Shown here: positions 33,726 through 45,062 of the stretch, in pieces
Layout: every line of letters starts with the position of its first letter
Position numbering within the stretch: position 1 is the first letter of the stretch
Assembly: GCA_034509735.1 (NCBI GenBank)
Contig: JACGWO010000002.1
Span: 24,351,636-24,415,635, forward strand
Direction of reading: 5' to 3'
Length of the DNA: 64,000 bases
From: Sesamum alatum
Lineage: Eukaryota; Streptophyta; Magnoliopsida; Lamiales; Pedaliaceae
Made by a program: the position numbers and the translations under genes
Notes under the pieces: model-generated
What the model was told of the DNA's origin: nothing
What the model saw: the letters and a program-made list of their open reading frames with translations, nothing else
Database searches by the model: none

Positions 33726-34060
33726 AATGGGAGAGGAGGGCTTGTGGCTAGTGGCTGGAGGCGGCGGATCGACTGGGGGCTGTGGGCTGGGGGCTTGGTG
33801 TTGGCTGGGGGGGCGGTGGTTGGGCAGGGGGGAGGCGGGCAAAGGCGGCAGGCGGCAGGCGGCAGGATTGGGGCTGGGGGCTAAGGCGGCGATTGGGAGG
33901 ACTGGGGCCTGGGTGTGGTTGGGCTGGGGGCTGGGTGCGGGCGGTGGGCGAAGGTGGCAGGCGGGGGATTGGGGCTCGGGGCTAAGGCGACGATTAGGCT
34001 AGGCACTGGTGCGGGGCGATGGTTGGGCCAGCGGCTGCGGTCGACGGCGGCATTTATGTG

Positions 34061-34095
<35 letters not shown>

Positions 34096-34455
34096 TTATG
34101 TGTATGTCATATATATAATATTTATATATGATAAATAATAATATATATAAAAGATATGGATATATCTAGGCCATTGATCATATTCAATCTTAGTCCATTT
34201 AGATAAATTCGTATTAACCGTTAGATCGATAGTAAATTAAATCTAACCGTTAAAACTTTAAAATATAAAAAATAATTTATTGTTCAAAAAGATAAAAATT
34301 CGCAGGAGAAGAGCGTGTACTACATTGCTACCTCCAGGGGGGTAAAATGCATCACTTTTAAAAGTATAGGGTGGTTTTTTGCACTTTATTTTTTCACAGG
34401 GGGGTAAATTGCACTTTTCCAATAACACATGGGCGGTAAATTGTATTTTACCCTA
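33333..34455. mobile_element. Non-autonomous TIR DNA transposon (hAT- or Mutator-like)
   Basis: The two ends are inverted repeats of about 110 bp. The left end has GGAAAAAATACATTTACC, then GTGAAAAAATAAAGTGCA and CTACTTTTAAAA; the right end, reversed, shows the same words in order. The 8-bp direct repeat TAGAAATG flanks it (33325-33332, 34456-34463); a 9-bp reading matches 8 of 9. The reversed right end begins TAGGG, as in hAT elements, while the long TIR is more Mutator-like. The interior has no transposase. It holds (TA)n/(GA)n at 33682-33725 and a very G-rich stretch at 33750-34050. Confidence 0.85.
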
Positions 34456-34463
34456 TAGAAATG

Positions 34464-34806
34464 CATGGTGGGATCGATGTGTTGGCATGACCGTGTGGTG
34501 GTGAGGCAAATGAATGTTGGCCGAGGAATTGACAGACGGAAAAAAATGGCTTGGGCCTTTTGTTAAAATAAAAAAGTTTTGGGCCTTTGATAAGCCCACA
34601 TTCAAAAATAAAAAAGAAAAAGAAAAGAGGTGGAGTGTAAAAAAATAACATGAAGCCAAAAGGTGTTCGGAAAAGAAGAAAGGTGGTCCCAATATGGCAA
34701 ATGAAATACCTACAAGATCATAACAAAGACAAAAAGAAAATACTTCAAGTCCCGCCTTCGATAATAATTGGCATGTTCTTCACCAAACCTTGAAGTGGGG
34801 GAACCT
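34464..34806 (+). other. Possible tail of gypsy internal region, ending in a polypurine tract
   Basis: Non-coding sequence ending TTGAAGTGGGGGAACC (about 34791-34806), a purine-rich tract of the kind that precedes gypsy 3' LTRs. No coding homology seen in the rest. Confidence 0.5.
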
Positions 34807-35489
34807 ATTGACATCGAAATATTTTGGAATAATTATCAATTAAAGCCCAAATAAATCAGCTAAGAATTGGTATCCAAAATAAAAAGTCCATAATAAATTT
34901 AGGCCTGTCATAAAGAAATTAAATTCATAAGCCTATATTAAATTTGGGTCTTATGTATTTTTATAGCTCAATCTAAAATAAATATAAAATTTATTATTTT
35001 GGGTTTGCTAAATCGGGCCGAATACGTTCAAAACGCAGTTCATCAGAAGACTAGCCCATGTCAAAATCCGCGGTGATCAAGCCCAATGGAAGTGAGCCCA
35101 AACTGCTTAAACCCTACTCAAGCCTATAAAAAGAGGCCTCCACCTCTCGCAAAGGACACACACATACAGACACAGATACATACACACATTGCAACCTCCA
35201 ATAAGAGCAAGTCCAAAGCATCTGCAACGACGAAGCTCTGCAACCACATGGTCTTGATACAATATTTCAAGGTAGCACATGATCGCCTTCTATAAATCAA
35301 AGGGAGATTTCACATCCAATTCAAGAACAAGCTCCAAGCCCTTGAATCCTATCCGTAGAGAAGAATCAGGGGGTTACTTTGAGCACAGAGATTTTAAACC
35401 ACTCTTACTCAAATTAATAGATCTCATATTTGGTCCATATTTTTCTGGTCGTATAATTATATTTTGCAGACACTAAATTTGTATAAACA
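34807..35489 (+). mobile_element. Probable Ty3/gypsy LTR (about 0.68 kb)
   Basis: It starts TATTGACATCGAAATATTTT, a likely mutated TGTTGACATC, right after the purine tract, and may end GTATAAACA near 35489. A clear TATA box, CCTATAAAAAGAGG, lies near 35122-35136 with a CA-rich start region downstream. No second copy is in the window, so both ends are inferred. Confidence 0.6.
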
Positions 35490-36821
35490 ATAATAATGCC
35501 ATTATCACTTTTATCTAAAAAAATTTGATTTATTTATCTTTTGGTCTCATATTTTTAATCGGGCATAACTAACAAAAAATAATTCCAATAATGTCAAACT
35601 TTATTGCAGGCCAAAAAAATATTGGCAATTTATCACCGAATTTTGCCACTTGCATTGTGTTTAACAAATTAAGAATCCTATCAATTTCAAATTGGTGCTC
35701 AAGTTTAAGCTAATCATTTTATAAAATACCACAATAAATACAACATAGTTTGAAAACAAGTATGCAAATAGGTCGCGATGTTGAGGTAATGACTCAAGTT
35801 CTTCTACCCAGTCTAAGCAAACGTTTGTGATATGTTTATAAGATAAGACGGTTCCTTTGTAATGGAGGAAAAATCAATTTAGAAATGAAAAAGTTGACAT
35901 TTTGGAAATAATAAATTAAATAATTAAATGAAATTAAATGGTATTTTTCATTATTCTGTGATTAAGTGTGATAAAGTAAGTAATTTGATTGTGTCCAATG
36001 TATGAAATCTAGAAACTAGTCCAGGTTCAAGTAGGCAATGTACAAAACCTAGAAATCTGTCCAGGTTCAAGTAGATAATACAGTGGTTACTAATAGAATG
36101 GCTCCAATGAACAAAATCCAGAGAGGAGTCTACATTCAAGGAGACAACCCAACACATTTCAAGCCCCTCATCAATGCAATAATGAATAAACAGCCATTAT
36201 ACAAGCTCTACCATGAGACAGTGGGAAGAGAAGCAGAGGAAAGGAGAAGCTTGTACTAGTATAATGGTGCTGAACTGCACCCCGATTAATAAAGGTTCAG
36301 TTGATCTCATATTTTGTACCATCAAGCGTAGTTCATCGGAACAGCCTGACTTGTTAAAGATGCATATTAGATTTAAAGCTCAAGCCACTGCAGTGGCGAA
36401 AAAAATCGGTTAAGTTTTAGAAATAATTACATTTGTGAATTTATTGATGAACTTTACTACTTATTGTAAAAATAATTGATTGTGATTTGTGTTGATTAAA
36501 GTATATGATTATTCTAATTCTGAGGTAATGTTGTATGTGAGTATCTTGAGGATTCTACAAGCGGGACGAAAGCCACATCAAATTTGACTATGTGGAACAA
36601 GATAAGAATTCTTAGAGAATTCGGTCAAGCTCCCGGTAAATATAAGTTTCTGAAGGAACGAATAATTTTAAGGGAAATGATTCTGATTTATTTAACGCTC
36701 TTGCATGTGTTATATTTGTTAGCAACAAGACTTACAATTGAGATTAATCCTCATCACCATGAACTACACCTACGTACATCAACCAAGAATCGGGTGAGAA
36801 GACTATAGCTTGATTGATTAC
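35490..36821. other. No gene seen; short imperfect direct repeats
   Basis: AT-rich sequence without recognisable coding homology. Imperfect direct repeats of GTCCAGGTTCAAGTAG with AAAACCTAGAAA lie at about 35990-36130, followed by a block ending CCCCTCATCAATGCAATAAT (about 36180). A related block lies at 61905-61967 next to the CACTA end. The region ends at the ATTAC TSD of element F. Confidence 0.55.
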
Positions 36822-37448
36822 TGTTAAATATACATACATATTTCAAGAGTTTGAAGTCTCCCAAACTAGTGGTTAGGGAGGACTCCTCTTGTGAAAAGAG
36901 TTTGTAGTCTCCTATATTTTATATTGGGATTGGACTTCTCTTGTGCACACCTATAAATAGGGTGCTTCTATGGAACTAGAGGATGGAATTCAATTCGATG
37001 TATATTCTCTCAAAGCCTCACGCAAATAGCTCTCTATTCTCTCTTTTGGAGAATCACCAAAAGTCTTTGAGGGTTTAAGGTGTGTAAATGAGTGACTTAC
37101 TCTGGTAGTAATCCACCAAGGCGAGCAAGGCATGTTCGTGGGTTCCACAATATTTGGAGTAAGATCCAACGTGGGGAGATCTTAAAGATGTTCGTGGAGA
37201 TCTTGAAGATGTACGTGGGGTAATCTTCAAGAACGAGCAAGACGATGTGTTCGTGATCCAGTCGAGGCATGAGCTTGTAGACTAGTCAGATCCGGATACG
37301 TAGATCAACATACTTTCCGTTGTTACAGGTTTAATCGATCCACGACTATGTTCTAATGTGTATATTGATTATATAACGTGCACATAGAGATTACATATTC
37401 TATGCAAGAATATTTTTTTTATGTATTAACCATTGTTATTTTCCAAAA
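36822..37448 (+). mobile_element. 5' LTR of F
   Basis: It starts TGTTAAATATAC and ends TTATTTTCCAAAA, where the 3' LTR has CCAACA. A TATA box, ACCTATAAATAGGGTGC, lies near 36948-36964. The ACGTGGGGAGATCTT and GTTCGTGGAGATCTT words at 37160-37210 are short internal repeats. Confidence 0.9.
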
Positions 37449-37449
37449 G

Positions 37450-37462
37450 TGGTATCAAAGCC
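37450..37462 (+). other. Primer binding site of F
   Basis: TGGTATCAAAGCC, one base from the standard initiator Met tRNA site, one base after the LTR. Confidence 0.88.
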
Positions 37463-40200
37463 ACTACGGCTTAGTCTTGCTTGATTTGCCTGATTAATCG
37501 CGAAAGTTTTTTTGTGTACTTGTTTTTTTTTTTTTTTTCTGAAAATTTGTTTTCACCAGGAAAGCATGAGTTTTTTCGTTGATTTTTTCACCATATGTAG
37601 ATCTATTTGTGGAGATCATGTGGTTTAAAATTTGGTGAAAATCGGATGGGTGGTTTATGAGAAAAATCAAACCCTAGTTTTCAAATTTATTTTCTTTGAG
37701 CAGAAAATCAAACCTGATTATGCGTTTTTTATTAAATTACTTTTATGATATATTGTGGAGCATGAAAAGAGGTTCGAAATGGTGTTTGAATCATCGAAAA
37801 TGGATTTGAAATGAATTAGATATGAATTTTTTAAGTTTTCGCCGAAAAATACATGATCGCCGGAAATTGGCCCGCGGACTCGGCGGAACGCGTCGCCGGA
37901 GACGTGCTGACTGGTTGCTGATGTTGCGCCAATGGGGTGCAGGTCCCATGATGGCTGACTAGGTGCCAATTGGGCACTGATTTGGCACCAACTAGGCGTT
38001 GACTGGACGCCAACTGGGTGTAGAGTCTAAAGCCTCTTGGTTGGCTTGTGCGCCGAGCCGAGCTTCTTGCTCATGGCTACCTTATGGCTGGCTCGCGGCT
38101 AAGACATTGTTTGGCTGCATTTTTTTTCAGTTGTTCTGAAAATCCATTTTCTCAATAAAAAAAAAATTATTTTTTTTTCTGAAGATTTATATTTGATGGG
38201 ACGGTCTTTCCGGGTTGTTTGAAAAGATTATTTATTTTTTCCCTAAGTCTAAATATTCATATTTTTTCCTTTTTTTTTGTGTTGTAGAAAATTAGAGCAT
38301 GACTTAGAAAATAATGTGTCTTTATTTATTGCAATATTTGTGATTGCAATTTTTGACATGTTGATTATTTATTATTGCATTTGTGATTGAAATTTATGCC
38401 ATGTCGATTATTGATTATTGCAATATTTGTGGTTGCAATTTATGTTATTTTGATTATTTATTATTGCAAAATTATGTGATTGCAATTCCTAAAGATGAGT
38501 ATTTTAATTGCAATATTTTTGTGATTGCAATTTATGCTAGCCTAGTTTTTTGTGATTCAAATATGCTAATAAGTGCTCCTATTATATTAATGCATGCCTT
38601 GATAATTACGTAATAATATATGTTTATTGCAATATTATTGAATATGTGCAATATGTTTTGTGCTATGAATATATGGACATTAACATTTGGGTGCTCATGT
38701 ATTATGTGAGTATTTTATTATTTGTGGAGATAAATTGTGACATTGTGGTAATTAATGCGGTATCCCCATTTTTTTTAGATTGATGTAGTAGGCCTTGGAT
38801 GTAATTTTTTTTAGCATAAATGTAGTAGGCGTTATATCAATGTAATTACATTTTTTGAAAAATATATTTTTTAGGCCGATTTTTGGAGGCCATATATTAA
38901 TTTATTTTTTATTTTTTTTGGTTATTGGGGGGGGGGGGGATATGTTCGTTATTTACCACCATAGGGCCAAATTATCTCAACGTGATGCATCAAATGTTAG
39001 TGTAGCCCATGCGGGGCTATTTATTATTTTGTCTTATCCATATCGCATATGGCATGCACGTAGAGTTTTTTTTGGACATAGAGTTATTTTATTCATGATC
39101 AGTAAATAGTTTATTATGACTTTTTACTCTGTGGGAGATGATTACTAGCAGTGTGGCGAAATTTTTGATTCTGCTGGTATAAAGAAATAATAAATAATTT
39201 ACTTGGATCTAGAATAGAATATAAGATCAGTACTATATTTTTTGCGCACACCTAGAGATCTTAGATTAACTCACCATTTTGTTTTAGTCTATTAAATGTT
39301 GAGATGGATAATTGCCTAATATTGTCACGACTTAGACGCTGACAATTAATGGTGGATCAATAAAATATTTGCGCTTTTATTGGTTAAGCTGCAAATTGAA
39401 GAATCTCATTGGAGAGTTGTCAAACTCTATTCTTGAATATGAGCCCACTCATCCTTAAGTTGCTAATTGAGTTGACTTTTGGATATTTATGTGTTCAACC
39501 AAAGAAATCGCCAAACATGAGGTTTGATTTGTTTTTTTCAGTTGAAACACAAAAGAGATGCACTTGTTGCTCATGTTGAACCAACTAAAGTGTTGTTGGA
39601 TCAAACAAAGAGTAGCACGATAAGTGCAAGACTGAAAGATTTGATCCACGAGGTGATAAACGTATCACTTTTTCTAAAGCAAGTGACACCAACAATTGTC
39701 ATAGTGCTATGAGAAATTAGTTACTCCACTCGTAATTGAACTGAGAGGAAGTTTGACTAAATAAATGATCTCTCCTTAACTTTGTTAGGGTCTCCAATTC
39801 TCTCCTTATATGGATGGTAGATATGGCAAGACCTAGCACATATAATTCAAAATTGAGCAAAATGACTATTATCGGTATTGTGTTCTAGTATAGAAATATT
39901 GTGGCATAGCTCACAAGAGGAGGCATTTTGGAAGTGCCCCTCCCAACCCCCCCCCCCCCCCCCCCCCCACCCCCTTAATTGATATGAGTTGTACTCTTCA
40001 AGAGTCATATTAAAAGCAATGGAGCTACTCTAAAGAGTTGTGCAAAATGCACTAGTTATCCGATATAGTCCAATCGTGTTAAGAGCACTCTTAAGGCATT
40101 TATTGTGTGTTGTGGCTTATCCATCTTACATGCATTTTTTTACTGTCATTTACATTTCTTCATTTACTTCTTGTGTTATGGCATATGGGATTTTGAGAAT
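37463..40200 (+). other. F interior, left part, non-coding
   Basis: AT-rich with no recognised gene. A loose repeat built on TATTGCAATATTTGTGATTG and GATTATTTATTATTGCA runs at 38320-38560. Homopolymer G (38929-38940) and C (about 39946-39975) tracts are present. Confidence 0.6.
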
Positions 40201-40560
40201 GACCATGTTAGCTAGAACAAACTATTTGGTTTAACTTGCTAAAGTCGACCTCCCCGAGGAAGATTATGTTAGCTAGAGGAGGCCACTTGGTTCATTCTCT
40301 AAAAGTTATTCTTCCTTGAGATTGACCATGTTAGCTAGAAAAAACCGCATGGTTCGCTCGTTAAAAAATCAGCCTCCCTGAGGAAGATTATGTTAGCTAG
40401 AGGAGGTCACTTGGTTCATTCGCTAAAGGTTATTCTTCCTTGAGATTGACCATCTTAGCTAGAATAAAACCACCTGGTTCACTCGCTAAAATCAACCTCG
40501 CCGAGGAAGATTATGTTAGCTAGAAGAGACCACTTGGTTCACTCGCTAAAATGTTACTCT
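40201..40560 (+). repeat. Three tandem copies of a 123-124 bp unit in F
   Basis: GACCATGTTAGCTAGAA (or GACCATCTTAGCTAGAA) begins units at 40201, 40324 and 40448, spaced 123 and 124 bp. Each unit has two half-units, both containing TTAGCTAGA and ending in a CACTTGGTTCA- or CTGGTTCACTCGCTAAA-type segment, with GAGGAAGATTATGTTAGCTA in the second half. So it is also an older duplication of about 60 bp. Confidence 0.88.
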
Positions 40561-42319
40561 TGATTGGAAATTTTTCCTAGCGAAAAGAGTTCGCTAGAAA
40601 ATAAGGAGGGCTTATAAAACCACTAAAACTTGTCTAATAAATGAATGCGGACTTATGAGTATGAGGCATGAAATGATGCAATAGTATTTCTCACGCTATT
40701 GATCAATGCACATTTCTCACTAGTTGAAAAGCGCTATTTTCAACGATTTTTGACAAGGGTAGAGAATTAAAGGATGTGAACATTATGATTCCATGTACTG
40801 ATAAGGAGCGAAAGTACCATGTCTGATTATGTTGGACAAATACTGAGGAATATAAAACTGCATACGAATCATGATTCTAATCTCTTAGCAATTGCATGAG
40901 CTTGCAAAAGGAAAAGAATCTAATATTTCTAGAAATGTCTAGAACTTAAATGGCGCAAGACCATTTGGCATTTCACTTGGGTAGATGCAATTTTCGAATG
41001 CAGCCTACAACATGATAAAGTGCCTCTACGAAGTTCTCCAACTCTTGTTAATATGGTAGCAAGCATATGACATGTACCTACTGAATTGGCAAAATATGAA
41101 CAAAGGGTTCATGTAGAAATTAGTCGCACAATATATTTCCCTTTAAAAGGAACCTTTTTGAGATTCATGAGGTCAATAGAGTCTTAACTATGAGAGTGAA
41201 AGATTCTTAAGAGAGGCGCTCATTTCTCTGCAATGATGATATTTTATTCATCTTTAGTTGCAAGAGATAATCGAAGCGGCTCAAAAGTCAGTGGGAGTGT
41301 CTGACTAGAGAAAGGATTCTCAAATTCAACAAATAAGGAGTGAACATTAATAATGTTCCCCCTCGTCTATATGAGACTGAATGAGTATCCTCCACAAGTA
41401 TTTGATGGATATTGATGAGTCAAGAATTGACTTCACGTAACACTTCCAGTGGACAAGTGCTTAAAGGGAATTGATAAGCCTAATGAGTAAGAACAAGGTA
41501 GATCTTCTATCTATGTGCAAGATCATTTCGAAAAATGTGGTTTCTAAAAGGTCAAGTGCAAAGTAGATAGTTTATTATATGTATAAAGGTCAAATGACGG
41601 CGAAATATTTATGCCCACTGAGGACTGTAGTTTTGAGACATTCTCCTTGATGGTGAGATTTGTCTGAATTCGCCATAGCCACTATCGCCACTTTCACCTA
41701 GGTGCTCCTAGTTGATGATAGTTGACATATCCAATTAAGTAGTGGACATGATGATCATGTGGATCTTCTAGTTAATTCAAGTTGTGGGGCAAGCGCAAGT
41801 TTGGTGCTTGCAAGCTCCATTTATAACTTGAATTATTGTCCAGGTAGTGATAATATTGATCCCATCGAGCTATCATTCGATAGGCTTAACGATGATCGAG
41901 ATATTCACTAGATATGTCAAAATTGTGAGAGAATTAGCTCTCATCCGATGCTGGCGAATAAGTTTGATGGCTAGAAGTGATGTGCATATATCGCCAAATA
42001 AAGTGGCAGTCTTTCGCATCGACATAGGAGCAAGTATGATGCATACTTAGTGTTCAGATACTAAAGTTGTATACGTATCATACTATCCTAATTGATACTC
42101 CATAACCACAATGTTCTTAGTTAAGGGAGATGCCTTGAATTGAAAGAAGAAAATAAATGTTGTGCTCGTGGGCGCTGTAGAATGTTTGATGCGCAATATG
42201 TGTGCACAACTAGTTCTGTGCTCAATAATTAAAATGGTGAGTAGATATCAAAGTGATCCTTGATGCACATATCGTGATGAGGAAGATGAATTCTACTTTC
42301 GATTTACAGAGGCAGGCTA
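40561..42319 (+). other. F interior, middle part, non-coding
   Basis: No frame longer than about 67 codons and no retroelement protein motif that I recognise. Low-similarity relics of an old polyprotein cannot be excluded by eye. Confidence 0.55.
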
Positions 42320-42690
42320 TAAAAATAGACCCGTTTCTCATTTCATAATAAAATGAATCAGAATTCTTTTTATTCAAAACTAAATAAATGATTCAAAAGT
42401 AAGATAAAAAAATATAAAGTAATAAACTAATAAAAAAATTGATACACAAGAGAAATAGAAGAAAAGATAAGAAGAAATGCGGCCACCCCCCACATATTTG
42501 ATACCTTCTCCTACAAAGAAACTCATAACACCAACCCCATTCGTAATTCCATCAATTACTCGTCTATAAAAAAAATGAGTTAATTGAGCTAATCCTCTTA
42601 TCGCCCCAGTAATGGATGTTGTATAAAAAGTATCTATATAAGCACGATTATATGACCAATTATATACAACGTTTAGAATTTTGGAACAAA
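42320..42690 (-). pseudogene. ndhF: Plastid ndhF C-terminal fragment in the nucleus (NUPT)
   Basis: Minus strand, from about 42690: [20 protein letters not shown], then [38 protein letters not shown] and [20 protein letters not shown]. This is the strongly conserved C-terminus of chloroplast NAD(P)H dehydrogenase subunit 5. The frame stays open to a stop near 42380, and the AT-rich sequence beyond looks like ndhF 3' flank. Upstream of SKILN the similarity stops abruptly, so only the gene end was transferred. It lies inside retrotransposon F. A nuclear copy would not be functional. Confidence 0.9.
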
Positions 42691-43968
42691 GTGATCTATG
42701 AAAGTAATCTAAGATCAGACTAAAGACTATCTGGTCATGATGCATATGTGATGTACATAGCGAAACTCTGTATATTTTTGGGCACCAAGTATTGTTGGAG
42801 GACCTAGTATACAGATGCCAGATATTATTGATGAGACATGCGCATAATCAATTGTTCTCCAACATGTTCTACGAGCGGTATGAGCGTTCATCCCTTTTAC
42901 CAAGCCTCAGTATTGATGAAGGCATGTTAGTAGTAAAGGATCATGTAGAACTTGATTCTTATGGCTTGTGAGAACATTAGATTGGTACTGAATTATGAAA
43001 TGTCACTAGGCCCTAATTGGCCTTCTCACACGGATAATTGCCCTGGCGCTGCGATAACGAGCAGGATGAGACTTGAAAGATCATTTCGCACTAGTGAATC
43101 ATGCGAATGATCACCTTCGCACTTGAGAAGCGGGGAAGGACAATGTATAATGAATAGTCGCCTGGGATAGAGAAGCTAAGATGAGATCACATATTTGATC
43201 GATTATGAAGTATGTTCGAACTTCATAAAAGGCCTATTTTCGAGCTGAACGTGCGAACTACTGGAGGGCATTAAGAGAGCGATTATCTAGTAGTGCGCAA
43301 GTTAGGTGCTTGGATAGCGACTGGACTTAAGTTCATATGATGTTGAGAGCCGTGACATGCCCAAGTTGAGTGGGAGCTCCATCATAACATGTATTCATAC
43401 TACATGTGCTTTAAGCTGACCTCTTATGAGGAGTGACTAAATGGGTCCCTACTTCGTCACTGTGTAAGCCCATATTGTTTCTTATACCCTTTGGAACTCT
43501 GGACCATGTTATGAGGTGGAAGCTTGATGATGCTACTTTAGCATGTCATCTAATGGCCAAGTGTGATTCGGTCTATCGGAGCATGTCTAGAAAAGTTGTC
43601 AAAACCAAGCTAATTGGTATGAGAGGCCGAGAAATAACTAAGTTGGTAACGCACTTGTGTTCTGTGGTTCATAGCCAGCGACTGTGTTGGAATATGTCCA
43701 ACTAGTCATGAACATAGATACACACTTGAGTGAGTTAAGCATTCTCTATTTATTGAGGGATGTAGAGATGCTTAATTAAGTGTGACCAAAAGGTTTAGGG
43801 TACATAACGAGTTTTTTCGAGTTGAAGAGTTACGTTAGTTTTGGTGATGACTTAATATAACTCTCCTCACTTTTGTTTTTCTCGCTTGGTCGCACACCTT
43901 ATTCCCTGTATGAAAGAGGGGATGAGAGATGAGAAATTTTCGATTGAGGAGGCTACGTCAAATATATA
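42691..43968 (+). other. F interior, right part, non-coding
   Basis: From the NUPT to the polypurine tract I find no recognisable domain. A 90-codon frame at 43433-43705 has no feature that I can assign. Confidence 0.55.
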
Positions 43969-43979
43969 TGAGTGGGAGA
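43969..43979 (+). other. Polypurine tract of F
   Basis: TGAGTGGGAGA immediately precedes the 3' LTR start TGTTAAATATAC at 43980. Confidence 0.82.
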
Positions 43980-44606
43980 TGTTAAATATACATACATATT
44001 TCAAGAGTTTGAAGTCTCCCAAACTTGTGGTTAGGGAGGACTCCTCTTGTGAAAAGAGTTTGTAGTCTCCTATACTTTGTATTGGGATTAGACTCCTCTT
44101 GTGCACACCTATAAATAAGGTGCTTCTATGGAACCATAGGATGGAATTCAATTCGATGTATACTCTCTCAAAGCCTCACGCAAATAACTCTCTCTATTCT
44201 CTCTTGGAGAATCACCAAAAGTCTCTGAGGGTTTAAGGTGTGTAAATGAGTAGCTTACTCTAGTAGTAATCCACCAAGGTGAGCAAGGTGTGTTTGTGGG
44301 TTCCACAATATTTGGAGCAAGATCCAACGTGGGGAGATCTCAAAGATGTTCGTGGAGATCTGGAAGATGTACGTGAGGTAATCTTCACGAACGAGCAAGA
44401 CGATGTGTTCGTAATCCAGTCGAGGCATGAGCTTGTAGACTAGTCAGATCCGAATACGTGGATCGACATACTTTCCGCTACTATAGGTTTAATCAATCCA
44501 TGATTATGAGCTAATGTGTATATTGATTATATAACGTGCACATAGATATTACATATTCTATGTGAGAATATTTGTTTTATGTATTAACCATTGTTATTTT
44601 CCAACA
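43980..44606 (+). mobile_element. 3' LTR of F
   Basis: It aligns closely with 36822-37448 and ends TTTTCCAACA. A TATA box, ACCTATAAATAAGGTGC, lies near 44107-44123. The TSD half ATTAT follows. Confidence 0.9.
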
Positions 44607-44696
44607 ATTATTAATGCAGAGAAGCCAAAAAAATAACATTAAAATCATACATGGACTGAAAAGAAGTTGGAACTTTAGTAGATCCTAGATGTATAA

Positions 44697-45062
44697 TATT
44701 AGAATAGATGACCAGAAAGCCAATTGGATTGACAATTTTAGGAACTATTTAAGCAATCTTTATTAATGTAGTATTGATAGTATGAACAAAGTAAGTGTTC
44801 GTGCGTTGGCAAATGTATTTATTGTGCTTACTATGTATATTTGAATTTGTTTTAACATCACAAAAAGGCACAGAGACCGAATTAACAATCAAGAAAGTTA
44901 GGTTGCGCATTGGAAGACAGGTATAAATTCAGCTATTGGAGATTGGGTTTGAAACGTTCCAAGTCGAGGACCTCGAGACAGGGCATCGAGAGTCCTATTG
45001 AAACTTGCACTAACTATTACATTCATTAAATGAGTGTCATGTTTCATCGGCCACAGACGTTG
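44697..45062 (+). mobile_element. Copia LTR fragment G1
   Basis: It starts TATTAGAATAGATGACCAG, a mutated TGTTAGAATAGGTGACC, and follows the C/E-type LTR for about 365 bp, including GGACCTCGAGACAGGGCATC. It is then interrupted by a second LTR start at 45063. The 44607-44696 stretch before it has no recognised feature. Confidence 0.78.

Larger units (their letters stand above)
36822..44606 (+). mobile_element. LTR retrotransposon F, non-autonomous or highly decayed
   Basis: Two LTRs of about 627 bp (36822-37448 and 43980-44606) both begin TGTTAAATATACATACATAT. The 5-bp flanks are ATTAC (36817-36821) and ATTAT (44607-44611), a TSD with one change. A tRNA primer site follows the first LTR and a polypurine tract precedes the second. 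The 6.5-kb interior has only short scattered open frames and no gag, protease, integrase or RT motif that I can see. It looks like a large non-autonomous derivative (LARD-like), or is too decayed to read. Confidence 0.88.

Noticed and set aside
33673..34002. 109-codon glycine-rich frame
   Set aside because: Produced by simple (TA)n, (GA)n and G-rich sequence inside a non-autonomous TIR transposon.
39946..39975. Long C homopolymer as a structural signal
   Set aside because: Homopolymer runs of this kind (also 33402-33416, 38929-38940, 63641-63650) are common in repeats and prone to assembly error.
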